Source: Cristatella mucedo (lineage: Eukaryota > Bryozoa > Phylactolaemata > Cristatellidae). Taken from it: a stretch of DNA of 64,000 bases. The notes beneath the pieces are model-generated. The model was not told the origin of the DNA. It saw only the letters and a list, made by a program, of their open reading frames with translations, and did not search any database. Below, in pieces: positions 12,040 through 23,640 of this stretch. Location: NCBI GenBank assembly GCA_009760855.2, contig WPIO01000012.1:7063501-7127500 (forward strand), given 5' to 3'. Every line of letters starts with the position of its first letter. The stretch's first letter is position 1. The position numbers were made by a program, and so were the translations under genes.

Positions 12040-14520
12040 CGTCTTCCGGAGATTGTCCCTTCCACAATATACTGGAGAATTTCAACATTCATTTTGATAA
12101 CCCAGCTGACCCCATATGGGCAGAATTTGGCTCTATAGCTGATTTCTGTTCTCTTGTGGCTCATGTGCTTGGGCCCACTCCCATCAAAAGTCACACTCTC
12201 AATCAGATGTTCTCCCTGATCAACTCCTGCTCTAGCCAATTCTTGCACATCTGACTGCATGTGGATCTCTCTTCAGTATATATCCTTGTCGATAGAAAAA
12301 AATTGTCTGCAAATCGATAAACCTTAAAAATCTTGACATTAAAGCTGTTCAAAAAAATACTTTCCTTGCCACTTCGAGTTTTTCCTCCTATCTACCGATC
12401 TATCTGATCTACTCTCACTAGTGAAACACAACACTACCCGTCTCTAAGCACAAATATGACGTCATGGGCACAACTGTAACTATAACCACACTGTAACAAC
12501 TATGCTGTATCAACGTATCGATACTGTAGATGTTAAACTAACTCAGAATACCAAGTGCATGCTTTGAAGTGTAGGAAAAATCCGGATCGACTGGCATACC
12601 TTCATAGCCAAGGCCAAATGCACTTGTATTAGAACAGTGAAATCACATATGCACAATAAGAAATACGGATGTCGGGCATCAACCATCTCCTTAACGTGTC
12701 TCAAATCAGCACCATACCTACCGACCTTTGCGCCGACCTAGCCGATCATTGTTCTTGCTTTTTTCCAGTAAGATTGACAGAATCAAGAGTGCCCACCTTA
12801 TGTTGACACTCTCCCCGGAGCCTTCATTCTCACTTGCTTGCTCTTACTCAATGTCTACCTTCAAGCCTGCCCCTGCCGCCCTCATCTCGAAGCTCATCTC
12901 CCAGTCTAGAAGAATTCTAGCCCTCTGGACCTCACACCTACTTTCTTCTGAAATGGACAGATTTGCTGTTACTCTGAACAACTAATTTTATAAATATGTT
13001 CCTAGTCATGAAGAAGTAGGCACTTTACCGGAGGAACTTATGCATCTTGTGCCCAGTCTACCTCTTGCCTTGTCTATCAAAAATGCTGGAGCAAGTTTGT
13101 CAGTCCAATTAAATGCTTATGTGTTAAAACTCCCAAGTCTATAAGGGAAGTTCGTGAGAGGTTTTAGAGCAAGTCACTCCGAAGAGTCGGCACTGCGGCA
13201 AGTGTCGAATGACCTTTTTAGGAATGCAGGCTTGGGTAGTTTCTTTACTAGTTCTGCTGGGTCCACCGGCAGCATTTGATACCACTGATCACTAAATCCT
13301 TCTTGAGTATCTGCTGTCTTTCGAAGGCACCACAGGCACTTTGTTTCAGTGATTTAAGATCTATTTCAGTGGATGAATTAAGAAGGATCATATCAAGGCC
13401 AACACTGATCTTGTCAGCCTTTGAAGTTTGTGTTGTCCAATTGATTTGATTCAGCTCCACTTCTTTTTTCTTGTCATTTTTATTATCCTTTTTTTCTGAT
13501 GGAGTAACCGATTTATATTTATTTAATTTGTCTCGAGCTGGTTTGGTCCAGCGGTTAAGGTGCTCGCCCCGACCAAGGTCTGGCTGAGGTCGTGGGGTCG
13601 AGCCCGGAGGCATATGTGAAGGGCCTGAATAGAGATTAAGTTCTCTTGAGGTGCTGTACAAATGAATTATATTTTTGTATACAGATTACATGCAGCTATA
13701 CTTTTGCTGGAATCAACCCTTCCCTTCTTTCTTTTCCGGCACTCGGTCACTCAACTCCCTTACAACGCGTGTTGCTGATATTCGCACTTGGATGGAAGCA
13801 AACTTTCTCAAATTGAATGACGACTAGACCAATTTACTAATTATGGGCAAACCGAGCATTACTCTGGAAATGGAAAGCCTAACCCTCCTAATGGGCTTGA
13901 TTAATGTATCTCACGTAGCCTCAATCTGAAGTCTGGATGTCCTCTTCTAAAATTACTTTTCTCAAGATGTTTAGAGCATATTAGCTCAACAATAGTCTAC
14001 CTACTTTCAGGTACCAACCGTTGAAAACATCTGGGCTTGCTTAGATAAGGACAACTCAGCCAAGATGCTCAGTGCCTTCGTGACATCGCTTCTATCTTTC
14101 ACAACTTTTAGGCTTTTCTGCCTGTGCAATAAGGTTCTTACTGCTTATATTTGATGGTCAACTCGACAGCTAAGCTTATCTCTCGTAACTGATGCAACTG
14201 CCATTTTACACCACTGCTCACCAATTTACGCTGGCTACCTATCAAGCAGGATATTGACTTAAAAATTCGACCACTCGCCTTTGCATCCAGCCACTCTATT
14301 GTTGTGGCCTGCCTGCCAGAATCAGTTTCACCTCAGGCCTCCCATCGTACTGCCTGCTTTTCCGACTCTAGGCCACGGTGTCAGTTACAGTGCTCCAACT
14401 GCATGGAGCTAAGTACCGACTGTCTTCGTGTCATCTCCTTAATTGACATCATTCCAAAGAAGCTTTAAACTTAGTTGTTCCTCACAGCCTTTCCTCTAAA
14501 CAAGTGAATGGTTCTTTACA
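12040..14520 (+). mobile_element. LINE A-like copy, long but decayed
   Basis: The plus strand keeps the order of a LINE ORF2. Around 12083-12200 is the end of the endonuclease (ENFNIHFDNPADPIW, later SHTLNQMFSLI). The linker at 12760-12960 includes SKIDRIKSAHL. Reverse-transcriptase remnants lie at 13060-13370. After a SINE the frame resumes at DIRTWMEANFLKLNDD (13774-13830), followed by ACLDKDNSAKMLSAFVTS near 14040. Stops and frameshifts are everywhere. Confidence 0.8.
13535..13677 (+). mobile_element. SINE family 1, best-preserved copy
   Basis: The head GAGCTGGTTTGGTCCAGCGG contains an A box (TGGTCCAGCGG) and GGGGTCGAGCCC gives a B box (GGTCGAGCCC), about 37 nt apart, as in a tRNA promoter. 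The tail TAGAGATTAAGTTCTCTTGAG is the LINE A 3' end. It lies inside a LINE A-like copy. It is not a functional tRNA: no acceptor stem closes. Confidence 0.88.
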
Positions 14521-14783
14521 TGCGTCGTGTTAGGAAACTGACACATCGGGGTGGAGTGCTATGCCTTAGTTAGGATCCCAGTAAATTTGTTCTTTTTCCA
14601 TGTGCTTATCTATGAATGATTCAGTCCATGTTACTAACTAGGGTTCTACTAACCAGCAGCTGTATGTATCTTCTCGTGTACCTTTTCATGCATGTTCGAG
14701 CTTACTCCTTGAGTGCCTGTGCTTGCTTGCCTAAGCACAATCCATGCTTTTCATTACCTCTTGGTTATTGCTTCTCCTGCAGT
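14521..14783. other. decayed LINE 3' UTR
   Basis: C/T-rich sequence with GTGCTTGCTTGCC-type phrases similar to LINE A 3' UTRs but no tail. No gene seen. Confidence 0.4.
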
Positions 14784-14790
14784 AATGTAA

Positions 14791-15453
14791 TGTAATGTAT
14801 ATCTGCCTGTAACTCCACAAAGTCACAAAGACCATGTGAGTGTTACGCAGGAGAGTTTTGTATAGCCCACTCGCAGCCTAAGCGGCTTTCGGTACGCATT
14901 CGGTAGCCAACAGAATTCGTTTCACGCAACAACGAGAAAGTGGGAAGCATAGCAGAGTCAGGAGAGCAGTTGAGGTAATGAGTAGCATGGACGTAGCAGC
15001 TCAGGACCGCTGAAAAGGATGAGCCATAGTCGGCAGCAGGAGAGTAGTTGTCGTTGCGTAAGAATTGTGGAAGGGAGTTCCACAGTCTAGGGCCTGCAGA
15101 GCTAAAGCTTCTGTCGCCAACGGTCTTTAAGCGGAGGAATGGGACAGCTAATTTATTGTCCATACAGGACCTGAGGGCGCGAATAGGCTGAAACTGATGC
15201 AGCAGTTCAGCTAAGTACGAATCAGCCAAGCCGTGGCGGGCCTTGTGGGTCACCGTAAGAACTTTGCTCTGTATCCGTTGCTCAACCGGCAACCATCCTA
15301 GCTCTTTTAGCAGAGGAGGCACGTGCTCAAACCGCTGGGACTTGAAGACTAGCCTTGCGGCCATCTTCATAGTCCGCTGCAGTGACCTAATAGCTTTCTT
15401 TGGCAGCCCAGCCAAAAGGGAATTACAACAATCGAGCTGAGACAGAACTAAAG
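14791..15453 (-). mobile_element. LINE B 3' end with 10-bp target-site duplication
   Basis: A 190-codon minus frame (14843-15415) is the longest intact LINE B C-terminus: MAGLPKKAIRSLQRTMKMAA, LLKELGWLPVEQRIQSKVL, SYLAELLHQFQPIRALRS, VGDRSFSSAGPRLWNSLPQF. It is the C-terminal region of an L2-like ORF2 that follows the reverse transcriptase. AGTAATGTAA flanks it at 14781-14790 and 15454-15463. The element is 5'-truncated at 15453. Confidence 0.88.
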
Positions 15454-15463
15454 AGTAATGTAA

Positions 15464-16999
15464 GTAAGTTGTAAGGTGTCTGCATACAGAATTGGTTCTC
15501 CTACCCTAATTTATTTATTATATTGTTATTGTTGACACTGGCTGTAAATGAATACTAGTATTACCAAAAATATCGAATGCCACACTAAAAAAATAAGTGG
15601 TTGCATCGATGAGCTGTGTACACGATGAGCTGTGTACACACTGCCTATTCAGTGTCTTTCTAGCTGGCTCTTTTGTGTCGATATAGCAATTGTGATTGTT
15701 GTGATCATGCAAAATTCAAAGGGCCAATTGTCTTCTTACCTTTTATTTATAAATTAACTCTTAAGGCCTGAAGTCCATCTCCCACTGGTGTGTCAACAGC
15801 ATCTACTCCACTTTTGTCAGGTTTAAGGTGAACCTCAAATGATCTTTTGCTCCCGTGTGACCTCTTATCTAGCTTACGTTCTGGTTTTACCAACATTTTA
15901 GAGGGCAGGTCCCGCATCCAGCAGTCTGACTGCTGCTGACCGAACGCTTTTGTAACAAAGACTTCATAAATTTTGCACAGCCTGCCATTGCTTCGGTGGC
16001 ATAGAAACATCGTAAATATGGTAGACTGCCCACCCGACATTGCAGCTCAGCCATCTGGCACCCAAGCCGGTGACAGGTCACTGCTAGCAACAGTGGCTTC
16101 AGTTGGGAAAAATTCACCCAGACAAACTGGTACCCGTGAGGCCAGTTGCTGCACATGCTATCATTGCGCACAAATGGCATGGACCGACATTTGCTGCACA
16201 TCTTGCTATTCAGTGGATGTGAATATCGACAAGCATAGCTTCATCAACTTTGTCATGCCAATAGGCATTTGGTAAATATTTGCCTCTTTTGATAGCTAGG
16301 CGAGTTAGAGCCAATTACCAAGCATCCATTGCACCCTCCACCGTCTAGTGCTGGTTCTGTGTAATGAATGGGTTTATGCTGTTCTGGCTACTCTGCAGCT
16401 GACTTCTAGGGACAAACTAAACTGGGCATGCTATTCCTGACTACGGATTTTCGCCGATGTCGACATTGTTATGCCAGTTATGCCTGAAAGGTCAATACTT
16501 GGGGGTTGCCCAGCGTAGACATTTACTTTCTGTATCTGCAATGAGCTAAGGATTTTATCTTCTTGACATTGACTGACCTCAAAAAGTTGTGTAAAGTTAG
16601 CCATTTTTGGAATCCCAGGCCAACTGTACTGCCAAGGCCAAATATGAGCCCAGATCTGAGACCCACTGAAAACCTTAAGGATGCCCGTGAGAGCTGTATG
16701 ATTTTCAACTATTCGTGAATGCTGAGGAGAAATTGTTTTGGGATTGTGCACGAGAATAGTGACAAGTATGCCAACCCACATGCAGGAAGTGAATACAAAT
16801 TGTGGTCGAGTCACTTGCTATTAGTCTGGCTCATTTTATAAACGAACACGTAAATGTAACATGTTTATCTTTGACTATGGCTTGGTCTGATGTGCATTAG
16901 AAGTAACCCAATCGTGAAAGCATTACAGGAATAATTTCTATACCTGTTTATATATACTTTGCATTTTAGTATAAATATTTGCTGTACATGCAGTGTATG

Positions 17000-17003
<4 letters not shown>
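15464..17003. other. no assigned gene; two longer minus frames
   Basis: Minus frames at 15747-16040 (97 codons), 15887-16201 (104 codons, several Cys) and 16431-16814 (127 codons) have protein-like composition but no recognised motif. GGGCAG|TCTACC near 16025 could be an acceptor for the first. I would not call a gene. Confidence 0.3.

Positions 17004-17094
<91 letters not shown>
17004..17094. repeat. (TA)n microsatellite
   Basis: About 90 bp of TA repeats with a GTATGT interruption near 17045-17050. Both strands read as Ile-Tyr frames, which are artefacts. Confidence 0.97.
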
Positions 17095-17097
<3 letters not shown>

Positions 17098-17544
17098 CCT
17101 CTGTGGTCTTTAGCGCACAAAGGGGAGCCACAAGCATTCATCTCTAGTAACAAAGAACAATTGAGAGAAGCATAAATAAGCCTTGGCGATCCCACTGAAG
17201 AACCCCTCCATAATACAATGTCCTCGGCCCCTTCACCCGATTGACAAGATCCAAATGCATCTGCTTACGGATGACCAGACTTCAGCAAAATGCATAACTC
17301 TTCGAGCAATTCATTTACATATGTATGAAAATCCCCCTGTTGACCAGCAGTGAACGACGCTAAAATTTTGAGCTGCATTCTGATTTAGTACGCGATCAGA
17401 CTCTTGATTTATTCTGATACAGTATGGTACTGTGAGTCCTTTTGCCTGGTCTTGCACCATTCGTTTTTAAGTTTTAAATTTTACTGTTTACGATCCAAAC
17501 AATCATATAACCTCTTGACAACCATGTTACCCAAGCATAAGAGT

Positions 17545-17695
17545 TAAGGGCCTCATTTATATAATGCAGACTAGCCTTAACCAACTATCACCACCGCTTG
17601 CAGTGAACAATAAAGGATTGCCAGCCGAAGGACTAAAACCCACGACCTGGGTCGTGAAGGGCTATCCCATTACCTATGGCAAAAGACCTAGGGGC
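17545..17695 (-). mobile_element. SINE family 2, minus copy
   Basis: Read on the minus strand: a tRNA-like head with GCCATAGGTAATGGG and GGTCGTGGGTTTTAGTCC (decayed B box), a body containing CACTGCAAGCGGTGGTGATA, then GGTTAAGGCTAGTCTGC and a TATATAAATGAGGC end. It is the diverged partner of the plus copy 50 bp away, with heads facing each other. Confidence 0.75.
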
Positions 17696-17737
17696 ATAGG
17701 CTAGCACAGGCCAAAACTAAGCAAAGCAGCTGCTGAA

Positions 17738-17895
17738 CTGATGGCATACTAGGTAAGGCGGTTGCTTTTCACACCATCGCTCCCGAGTTCGTGGGTTCGA
17801 ACCCTGTGGAGGGTGATTCTTGATCGCTACTGCAAGTGGTGATGATAGCCGTAAAGGCTCTTCTGTTGCTATGCAAAACAGGCTGTTAAATCAGG
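17738..17895 (+). mobile_element. SINE family 2, plus copy
   Basis: The A box is TGGCATACTAGG (17742-17753) and the B box is a perfect GGTTCGAACCC (17794-17804), about 40 nt apart. The body has CTACTGCAAGTGGTGATGATAG and then CCGTAAAGGCTC. It is distinct from family 1 and does not carry the AGTTCTCT stem-loop. Confidence 0.8.
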
Positions 17896-20800
17896 TAGTA
17901 TTTTTTTAAACTGTGGTTAAGTTTGACTGCCTACGGCCAGGCTGCCACGGCTGCAGCTCCCGCGACTCTGTAGTGGATGAGACTTCCAATACCTAGCGAC
18001 CACTTGAGCACGATGGGCTGGTCGTCACTGCTGTCCAATTGACTAGCTGAAGCAAAAGTACCATAGCTGTGCTAGTGTAAGTCCCCCTGGTGTAATCACA
18101 CTTCTTCCTGCCCCTGCTTTATTCCTGCTGGGCGTGGCGCTGTTCATTGTCTCCCATGTTTGTACATGCACGTCGTGCAGGCTTGCAGGGAGATTGCTCG
18201 TCTATGCCGCTCACTGTGAGCCGCATAAAGAGCCAGCAGGGCTTTTCCTCCCCGCGGGCCTGATCCGTTCTTTGGAAAGTGGGATGGGCTGTAGTGTCGT
18301 CCGGTGCAAGACTGGATTCGGGTCGGCAATGCTTGACCGGTAGCAAGCAGCTTGAGCACAGCCACAGAGTGGCTGGATGCAGAGGCTGCTCAAGCGACAA
18401 GTCATTCATGAATTTTATGAAGTCATTTATGAATGCCAGATGCAGTAGCAAAGCTCGCAACTGCCCAAGTCGCAGCAGCAGCTTGCTCATTCGATGCTCA
18501 CGGCACACTTAGCATGCTTACATTTGTACTCTGGGCTGTATGTCAATGACATTGACTCAATTTTTCCTTCCAGAACGATGTTGAATCTATGTTACTAGAC
18601 TTCGTGGATACTGCACCGGACTCTTGACCGTCTTGTGGATTGTCGTGCATGCCATTGTGGCAGGGGACACTTCCCCTGATCATGTGCCAGCCTACAGACC
18701 AGATGCTTAGGGGGCCGGTGCGCTGCTGCTACATGCATAGGCTGATGTGGCAAACGGCTCGACAGGCGTGTCGATGCGACAGGCGTGTCGATGCGACAGG
18801 CGGCCTGACGTTCCAGGCAACCTGCCACCAGTCTGGACTGATAACTTGCTGGTAGCGTTTTTGGCAAGCATTAAAATTAAAGCACGGGCCTGTCCAAAAG
18901 ACTGCTATATTAGCACGTATTTCTACGACTTAAAATTGGCTTCAAAAAGCAGGCATGCCAGCTGCAGCAGCATCAGCCATGTCGTGTGTGCACACACACC
19001 CACACAGTTGTGGATTGCCAACCAATGCAGTTTGATTCGTCACACCACTTATGCCTTGCTGAGAAGGTGGTCTTCCATTTCTTCTAGGGTAGATGTCTGT
19101 TCTACTCGTTGTGGAATGCCTTTAGTTCCATTGACCTCGATAGGAAGGGGCAACACCTCGACGGCTCCTTTGGGTGTTTAGGCTTGTAGCTCTATAAATT
19201 CGTGCTCCCATGCCTGTACTGACAGGAAAGACAGAACAGTCGATGAAACTGCACGAATCAGTCGTCTAACAGCTTTAGGCAGGTCGTTTGCATCTCAGTC
19301 ACGGATCATGGCCCCAGACTAAGGTGCTTGCACTTCACTACCCAGGTGTGGGAATGCATCAAGCAGTGCAGCAGCAGTTGCAGCATCACCGGATCATTGT
19401 GCTATTATTTAGTGATGCCTCAAGCCTGTGGCCGCACAGTGATCAGCGACCCTTATATTTTTTTATCTTGACTGCTTGAGCAAGCCAGGGCTTAAACATG
19501 ACCAAGGAAATAGAAAGTGAACCTGGCAGAGGAAAGGACGAACAAAAGCAAGCAGGCAAATGTCGGTGCCCTACTCTTGATACTACCATCTAGGGTATTT
19601 TCTTAGTCCCGGAATCGTTCTGCACACTAGCGTGATCTTAGACAAATAGTAATGAAGCACAGGGTAGTGATGGCAGCAACTTAACAGATCTTGGTACTTT
19701 TATTGAGTAAAGCAAGGTTTTGATACCGATCGCTCTGCTTTACCTGTGCTTCTTGGGTCTGTGCGGCGGTACCAATACCAACACATTCGTTTTGTTAGCA
19801 TATGTAGCATATGAAGAAGGTACGTCGTTGACCAACTGCATGTTTGGTTCACAGCGTTAGCTTCGGTAAGATTGTTCGAACGAACTTCATTCTGAACAGT
19901 CAAAGTCGTGGATATTAGCCAACTAGATACACACTGGACCACGAACGTAGCCACGTCGTGCCTACTAAAGAATCTGCCCACACTCGAATAGGGAGACAGT
20001 CAGATACTCTCTCTTCTAAGACGAGCTGCACGACTTGGCTTACCTATCCGGCTGAACTAAAATGCAATGTCAGCCTTCTTGTATCCACACATCATCTGAG
20101 TATCTATTTAGCTGCACTTTTATTTCGTTAAAAAGGCTGTTGGCTTCAGATGCTTTAGCTTAACAAAGCCTAGACTGTCGAACCCAGGTTCTGACACGCT
20201 AATAATGGCTTATCATTTGCAGCTGTATGTTGCCACTACTGCTATGCTAGTTACTTCCTCAACTACCCCTCAAGTCAGCCCAGGTCTTCACTTCATGTTG
20301 CTGCTAGCACAAGCTGCTTAGGCTTCGAGTGAGCGATAGAAAATACTCCCATAGGAACCACTTGGTCATCTTAGCTTTGTGGAGTGACTGACAAGAGAAA
20401 TACATATACACAGGCTCAACTAGCGATTTCATAAAAGCTGATATTTAATTATACTAATATTTTTCATGCAGCTGACACTAAAATCGAGTATGAGCAACGT
20501 GTGGTAAATCAGCCAACTCACGAGTCACTATTTAACATCTTGAAAGTTGATCGTTGGCAAGCTGAGAGCGCATATCCGAACTTATTCTAGAGAATAGCAT
20601 GCTTGCACAAATAAATCCTCATTTCTATCAACCTTTACAAGCTGTGGTCAATAAATGGCCACACAATTGAGTTTATTCTGGAATGCCTGGCATTGGCTGC
20701 AGTGCACAAATCGAGGCAAGCTCAGGCTGCCAATGGAGTCGGAATGTATGCAGTATTTACACGGTTTGTGCGCAAGGCTTTGGGTCAGCCATTTTACAGC

Positions 20801-21474
20801 ACACGGAGGCAGACACGAGACAAGAGGAAACATGTACAGCAACATGTGTGGGTCACTCCCACACAGCGTCTCATTTCATGTCCTGTACAACAGCTTGGCC
20901 TGGCCAGGGGGCTCTCGCAGGCTACTGCTGTGACCGATGGGCAATCAGAGACAGCATGCTTACAAAATGCAAGCAGTTTCGTGGAATGTAGGAAAATCCA
21001 ACGTCGGGCTTTGACGATGATCGTCACTTGTGCAGCTTGGCCGAAGCATCGCTGTCATTGGGCTCAGGGTGAGCACAATTATGCTAGCAGTCACCGATAC
21101 GACAGTGCCCAAGGTGGTCGGCGGAGGAGTCAAGCTGGCAGAACACAGGCATGGCTCGACGAAGGAACCAGCTCAAAAAGAGGGTCACTAGTAAAAGATG
21201 CAGCAGTTACATGGAGCAAGTGAAATTGCAGCAGAAGTGCAAACGCTTTAGAGACAAGGGCAGACGTCGGCAGACCACCCTAACCAGTAGCCGGCTCTGA
21301 GTCAGCAGTAGCAGCATCAAGAAGGGTACCTGCCCGTAGTGGCGACCTAGCAGGGGTGCCGACAGCAGCCATACGGGACGAGTGCACGAGGCTCCTTCTT
21401 TTGCTGCCGCGCCCCGGTGACCAACAGCAGGACAAGAGCACAGGCTAGGGGGGGGGGAAGGCAGCCAAATGAAG
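17896..21474. other. no assigned gene; GC-rich open frames
   Basis: Several overlapping frames of 90-176 codons occur on both strands (18119-18508, 18747-19181, 20693-21223), none with a recognised domain. A 17-bp unit (AGGCGTGTCGATGCGAC) is tandemly repeated near 18766-18799. The part below 21475 would be 3' UTR if the CD225 exon is the last exon of its gene. Confidence 0.35.
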
Positions 21475-21765
21475 TTAGTGGACAACACCGCTGACGGCGA
21501 GTGCGATCATCGTGATCGCCAGGCTGGCTATGACAGCGACGCCGAGGAATATGCCCACCATCGACAGCTTCTTGGTCGCTGCAGAGCGCTCCCAGGCGGT
21601 GCCAAAGTCGCGCTGGTGAATGGCCGTGCTCGTCTCGAACGAGCGGATGAGGGCACACACGCCGATTGGCAGGAAGCAGACAACCGACAGGACGGCAAGC
21701 GTGAGGTAGTCGGGTGGAACCTCGTTGTGTGCGTGGTTTCGCCGCTGATTCGGAATGACGACGAC
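21475..21765 (-). CDS. CD225/dispanin-family membrane protein, terminal exon
   Basis: The exon starts after a CTGCCTGCGCAG acceptor and runs 96 codons to a TAA. It encodes a CD225 (dispanin, IFITM-like) domain: NEVPPDYLTLAVLSVVCFLP opens a first hydrophobic segment, GVCALIRSFETSTAIHQRDF forms the conserved loop with acidic and basic residues, RSAATKKL is the typical basic turn, and a second hydrophobic segment (GIFLGVAVIASLAITMIALA) ends the protein. The family comprises small two-pass membrane proteins; some act in membrane fusion control and vesicle traffic. The exon has no ATG of its own, so a first exon is required; the best candidate with matching phase is at 30200-30352. A diverged, broken paralogue lies at 48564-48808. 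Confidence 0.82.
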   Translation of the reverse strand, partial: VVVIPNQRRNHAHNEVPPDYLTLAVLSVVCFLPIGVCALIRSFETSTAIHQRDFGTAWERSAATKKLSMVGIFLGVAVIASLAITMIALAVSGVVH

Positions 21766-22746
21766 CTGCGCAGGCAGATGCAGTGCCGGTGAAAGTCAAC
21801 TTTGCATGCAGCAGCGAAAGCGACCGACCGGACACGGTCGTCGGCACAGCGATGGCACGGTCAAGGACTGATTAGGCAGCATTAGGGATACGGCTCACAG
21901 TAACAAGTGAGCATTGGGGCTGCATCACCCTGAGACATGTCACATACAGTAGCTGGCCTGGACATGCAATGCTGGGAGGAGAGACTAGGATACCGCAAAA
22001 ACTTAACGACAAAAAGACACTTTTACGGCCTCATGCAAGAGAGCCGGTAGAAGTCCCGACTGCAAGTATGCAGGGCAGTCCTCAAATATAGAGGTTCCAT
22101 TTCCCTATGGAGGAGCTAGCAAGAAATGCTGCCTGAGGGATAGAGGCCTTGGAGGCAGATTCACGGGCATGGAGTTGCCGAGTTGCAATCAAGCAATCAA
22201 ACACGAGGTTCTATCGAGTATCAGTGCTAGGTTTACCGAGTCTCTCTTAGAATAAATGATGCAAAATATACTACTGTAGAGAAAACAGCCCCCCACCATG
22301 AAGCTAGGTGGGTGCTTGGCATTGGCATGACTGCGATGCTAACCAATTGTTGGCACTGCATGCATTCGATTTTGGTTCAAGTAACTGCTGACGATTCCCG
22401 ACAAACATCCACAGCGACATACCATTCGAAGAAGCTAACAAATCCGAAGCTGTACGGTTGACAAAAGCAAAACTGTCCACAGAAAATCGACCAAGTGAAA
22501 AGCAGCACCGTGGCCTGGTTCGTCTATAAAACTGCTCTGCATTCGTCTTCAGTGCAGTAGGCTTGATCCTTGCCCAATGTGAGAGCTTACTTTGATGCTG
22601 CTCCATAAGAAAATGCCTGTGCTTGGCAACCGTCTTCCATATGCCATGCTAGACAAGCCTGGGACGAAATCTGTTAGTTCAACCGGTCTCTATGCTAATG
22701 ACTGCATCGGTAGTGACTGCCATCGACTGAAACCACTCTTGGAATT
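21766..22746. other. no recognisable gene
   Basis: Upstream of the CD225 exon I looked for a short proline-rich first exon and did not find one. A 100-codon minus frame at 22304-22606 has no recognised motif. Confidence 0.45.
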
Positions 22747-22908
22747 ATAATAATAAAAATACAATTCATTAGTACAGCACCCTAAGAGAACTGAACCTCC
22801 ATCTAGGTAGGTGCTTCACATATGCCACAGGGCTCGAGTCCACGACAGAGGTAGTCAAAGGTCGATCGTCAAAGGTGAGCACCTTAACTCCTGGGCTAGA
22901 CCATAATT
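22747..22908 (-). mobile_element. SINE family 1, decayed minus copy
   Basis: The minus strand gives GGTCTAGCCCAGGAGTTAAG (A box degraded), GTCGTGGACTCGAGCCC (B box), CATATGTGAAGCACC and the AGTTCTCTTAGGGTGCTGTA tail, ending in a TTATTAT tract at 22747. Confidence 0.8.
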
Positions 22909-23121
22909 ATATGTTGTTTGTATCATGCTGACATGTTAACATTACATGTTTTCATCCTAAAAAAAGCCCATCTCTATCCAGACACTTTACCATTCGCCGA
23001 AAGAGAATTAATATCCAAGGATTAGCAGCAAAACTCAGCATGCAAAATAGACAAGTATCACGATTAGGGCAGCATGCTAAACCAAAAATAGCCACCCCTA
23101 AAAAAAGTTTAGCTGATTAAA

Positions 23122-23187
23122 CAGACTCATTTGTATAGCGGCCGAATAGCCTTACCGGCTATCGCCAGCACTTGCTGCAATGGGCAA
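23122..23187 (-). mobile_element. SINE family 2 3' fragment
   Basis: On the minus strand GCAAGTGCTGGCGATAGCCG and GTAAGGCTATTCGGCCGC, followed by TATACAAATGAG, match the 3' half of the two copies at 17.5-17.9 kb. The head is absent. Confidence 0.6.
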
Positions 23188-23640
23188 CCTAGCCACACTC
23201 ATGTTAGTAAGACCAACGAGTAACACGAACAGACTTATGCCCAGGTACACACGAAAAAGATAATGGAATAAAAGATGATAAACTCCCTGGGGCAAAGAGA
23301 AAGCTGACAGGAACAGATTCGTCATTAGCTGACACTTTATGGGATGCGAGGTCATTGCAAGTAGTGATTGTACCAGGAAGCAGGTTTCAGGCTTAAGGTG
23401 CACATGTACTAAAGGCTCCACTGCCGAAAGATAACTCCTTGGCAATTATCCATATTTTTCTTATTTTAGTTAGACGCACAATGTACTACCTAATAACGAG
23501 ACTGCCAAGGTTTTATGGGATCAATTCGTTCACTTGTACTGGTGAAACAAACTTATCGGAAAGGGTGATAATAGCAAGTAAGGCGAACCAACAATCAGGC
23601 TTGCATACAACAAACAAAGCCTTTCAGTAGGCTTTTCAGC
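23188..23640 (-). mobile_element. decayed L2-like LINE fragment
   Basis: The minus strand holds the signature block of the group, LSFGSGAFSTCAP, followed by NLLPGTITTCNDLAS, and before it a stretch resembling YLLLSPFPISLFHQYK. The sequence is too diverged to place in family A or B. Confidence 0.6.

Noticed and set aside
13545-13615. Possible tRNA gene (A and B boxes)
   Set aside because: The acceptor stem does not close and the sequence continues into a SINE body with a LINE tail.
14843-15415. 190-codon minus frame as a host gene
   Set aside because: It is the C-terminal block of LINE B, repeated at several other sites in the window.
17742-17804. Possible tRNA gene with perfect B box
   Set aside because: It is the head of SINE family 2, with a diverged inverted partner and a shared body.
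21448-21457. G10 run next to the CD225 stop as a frameshift site
   Set aside because: It lies downstream of the stop codon, so it is in the 3' UTR.
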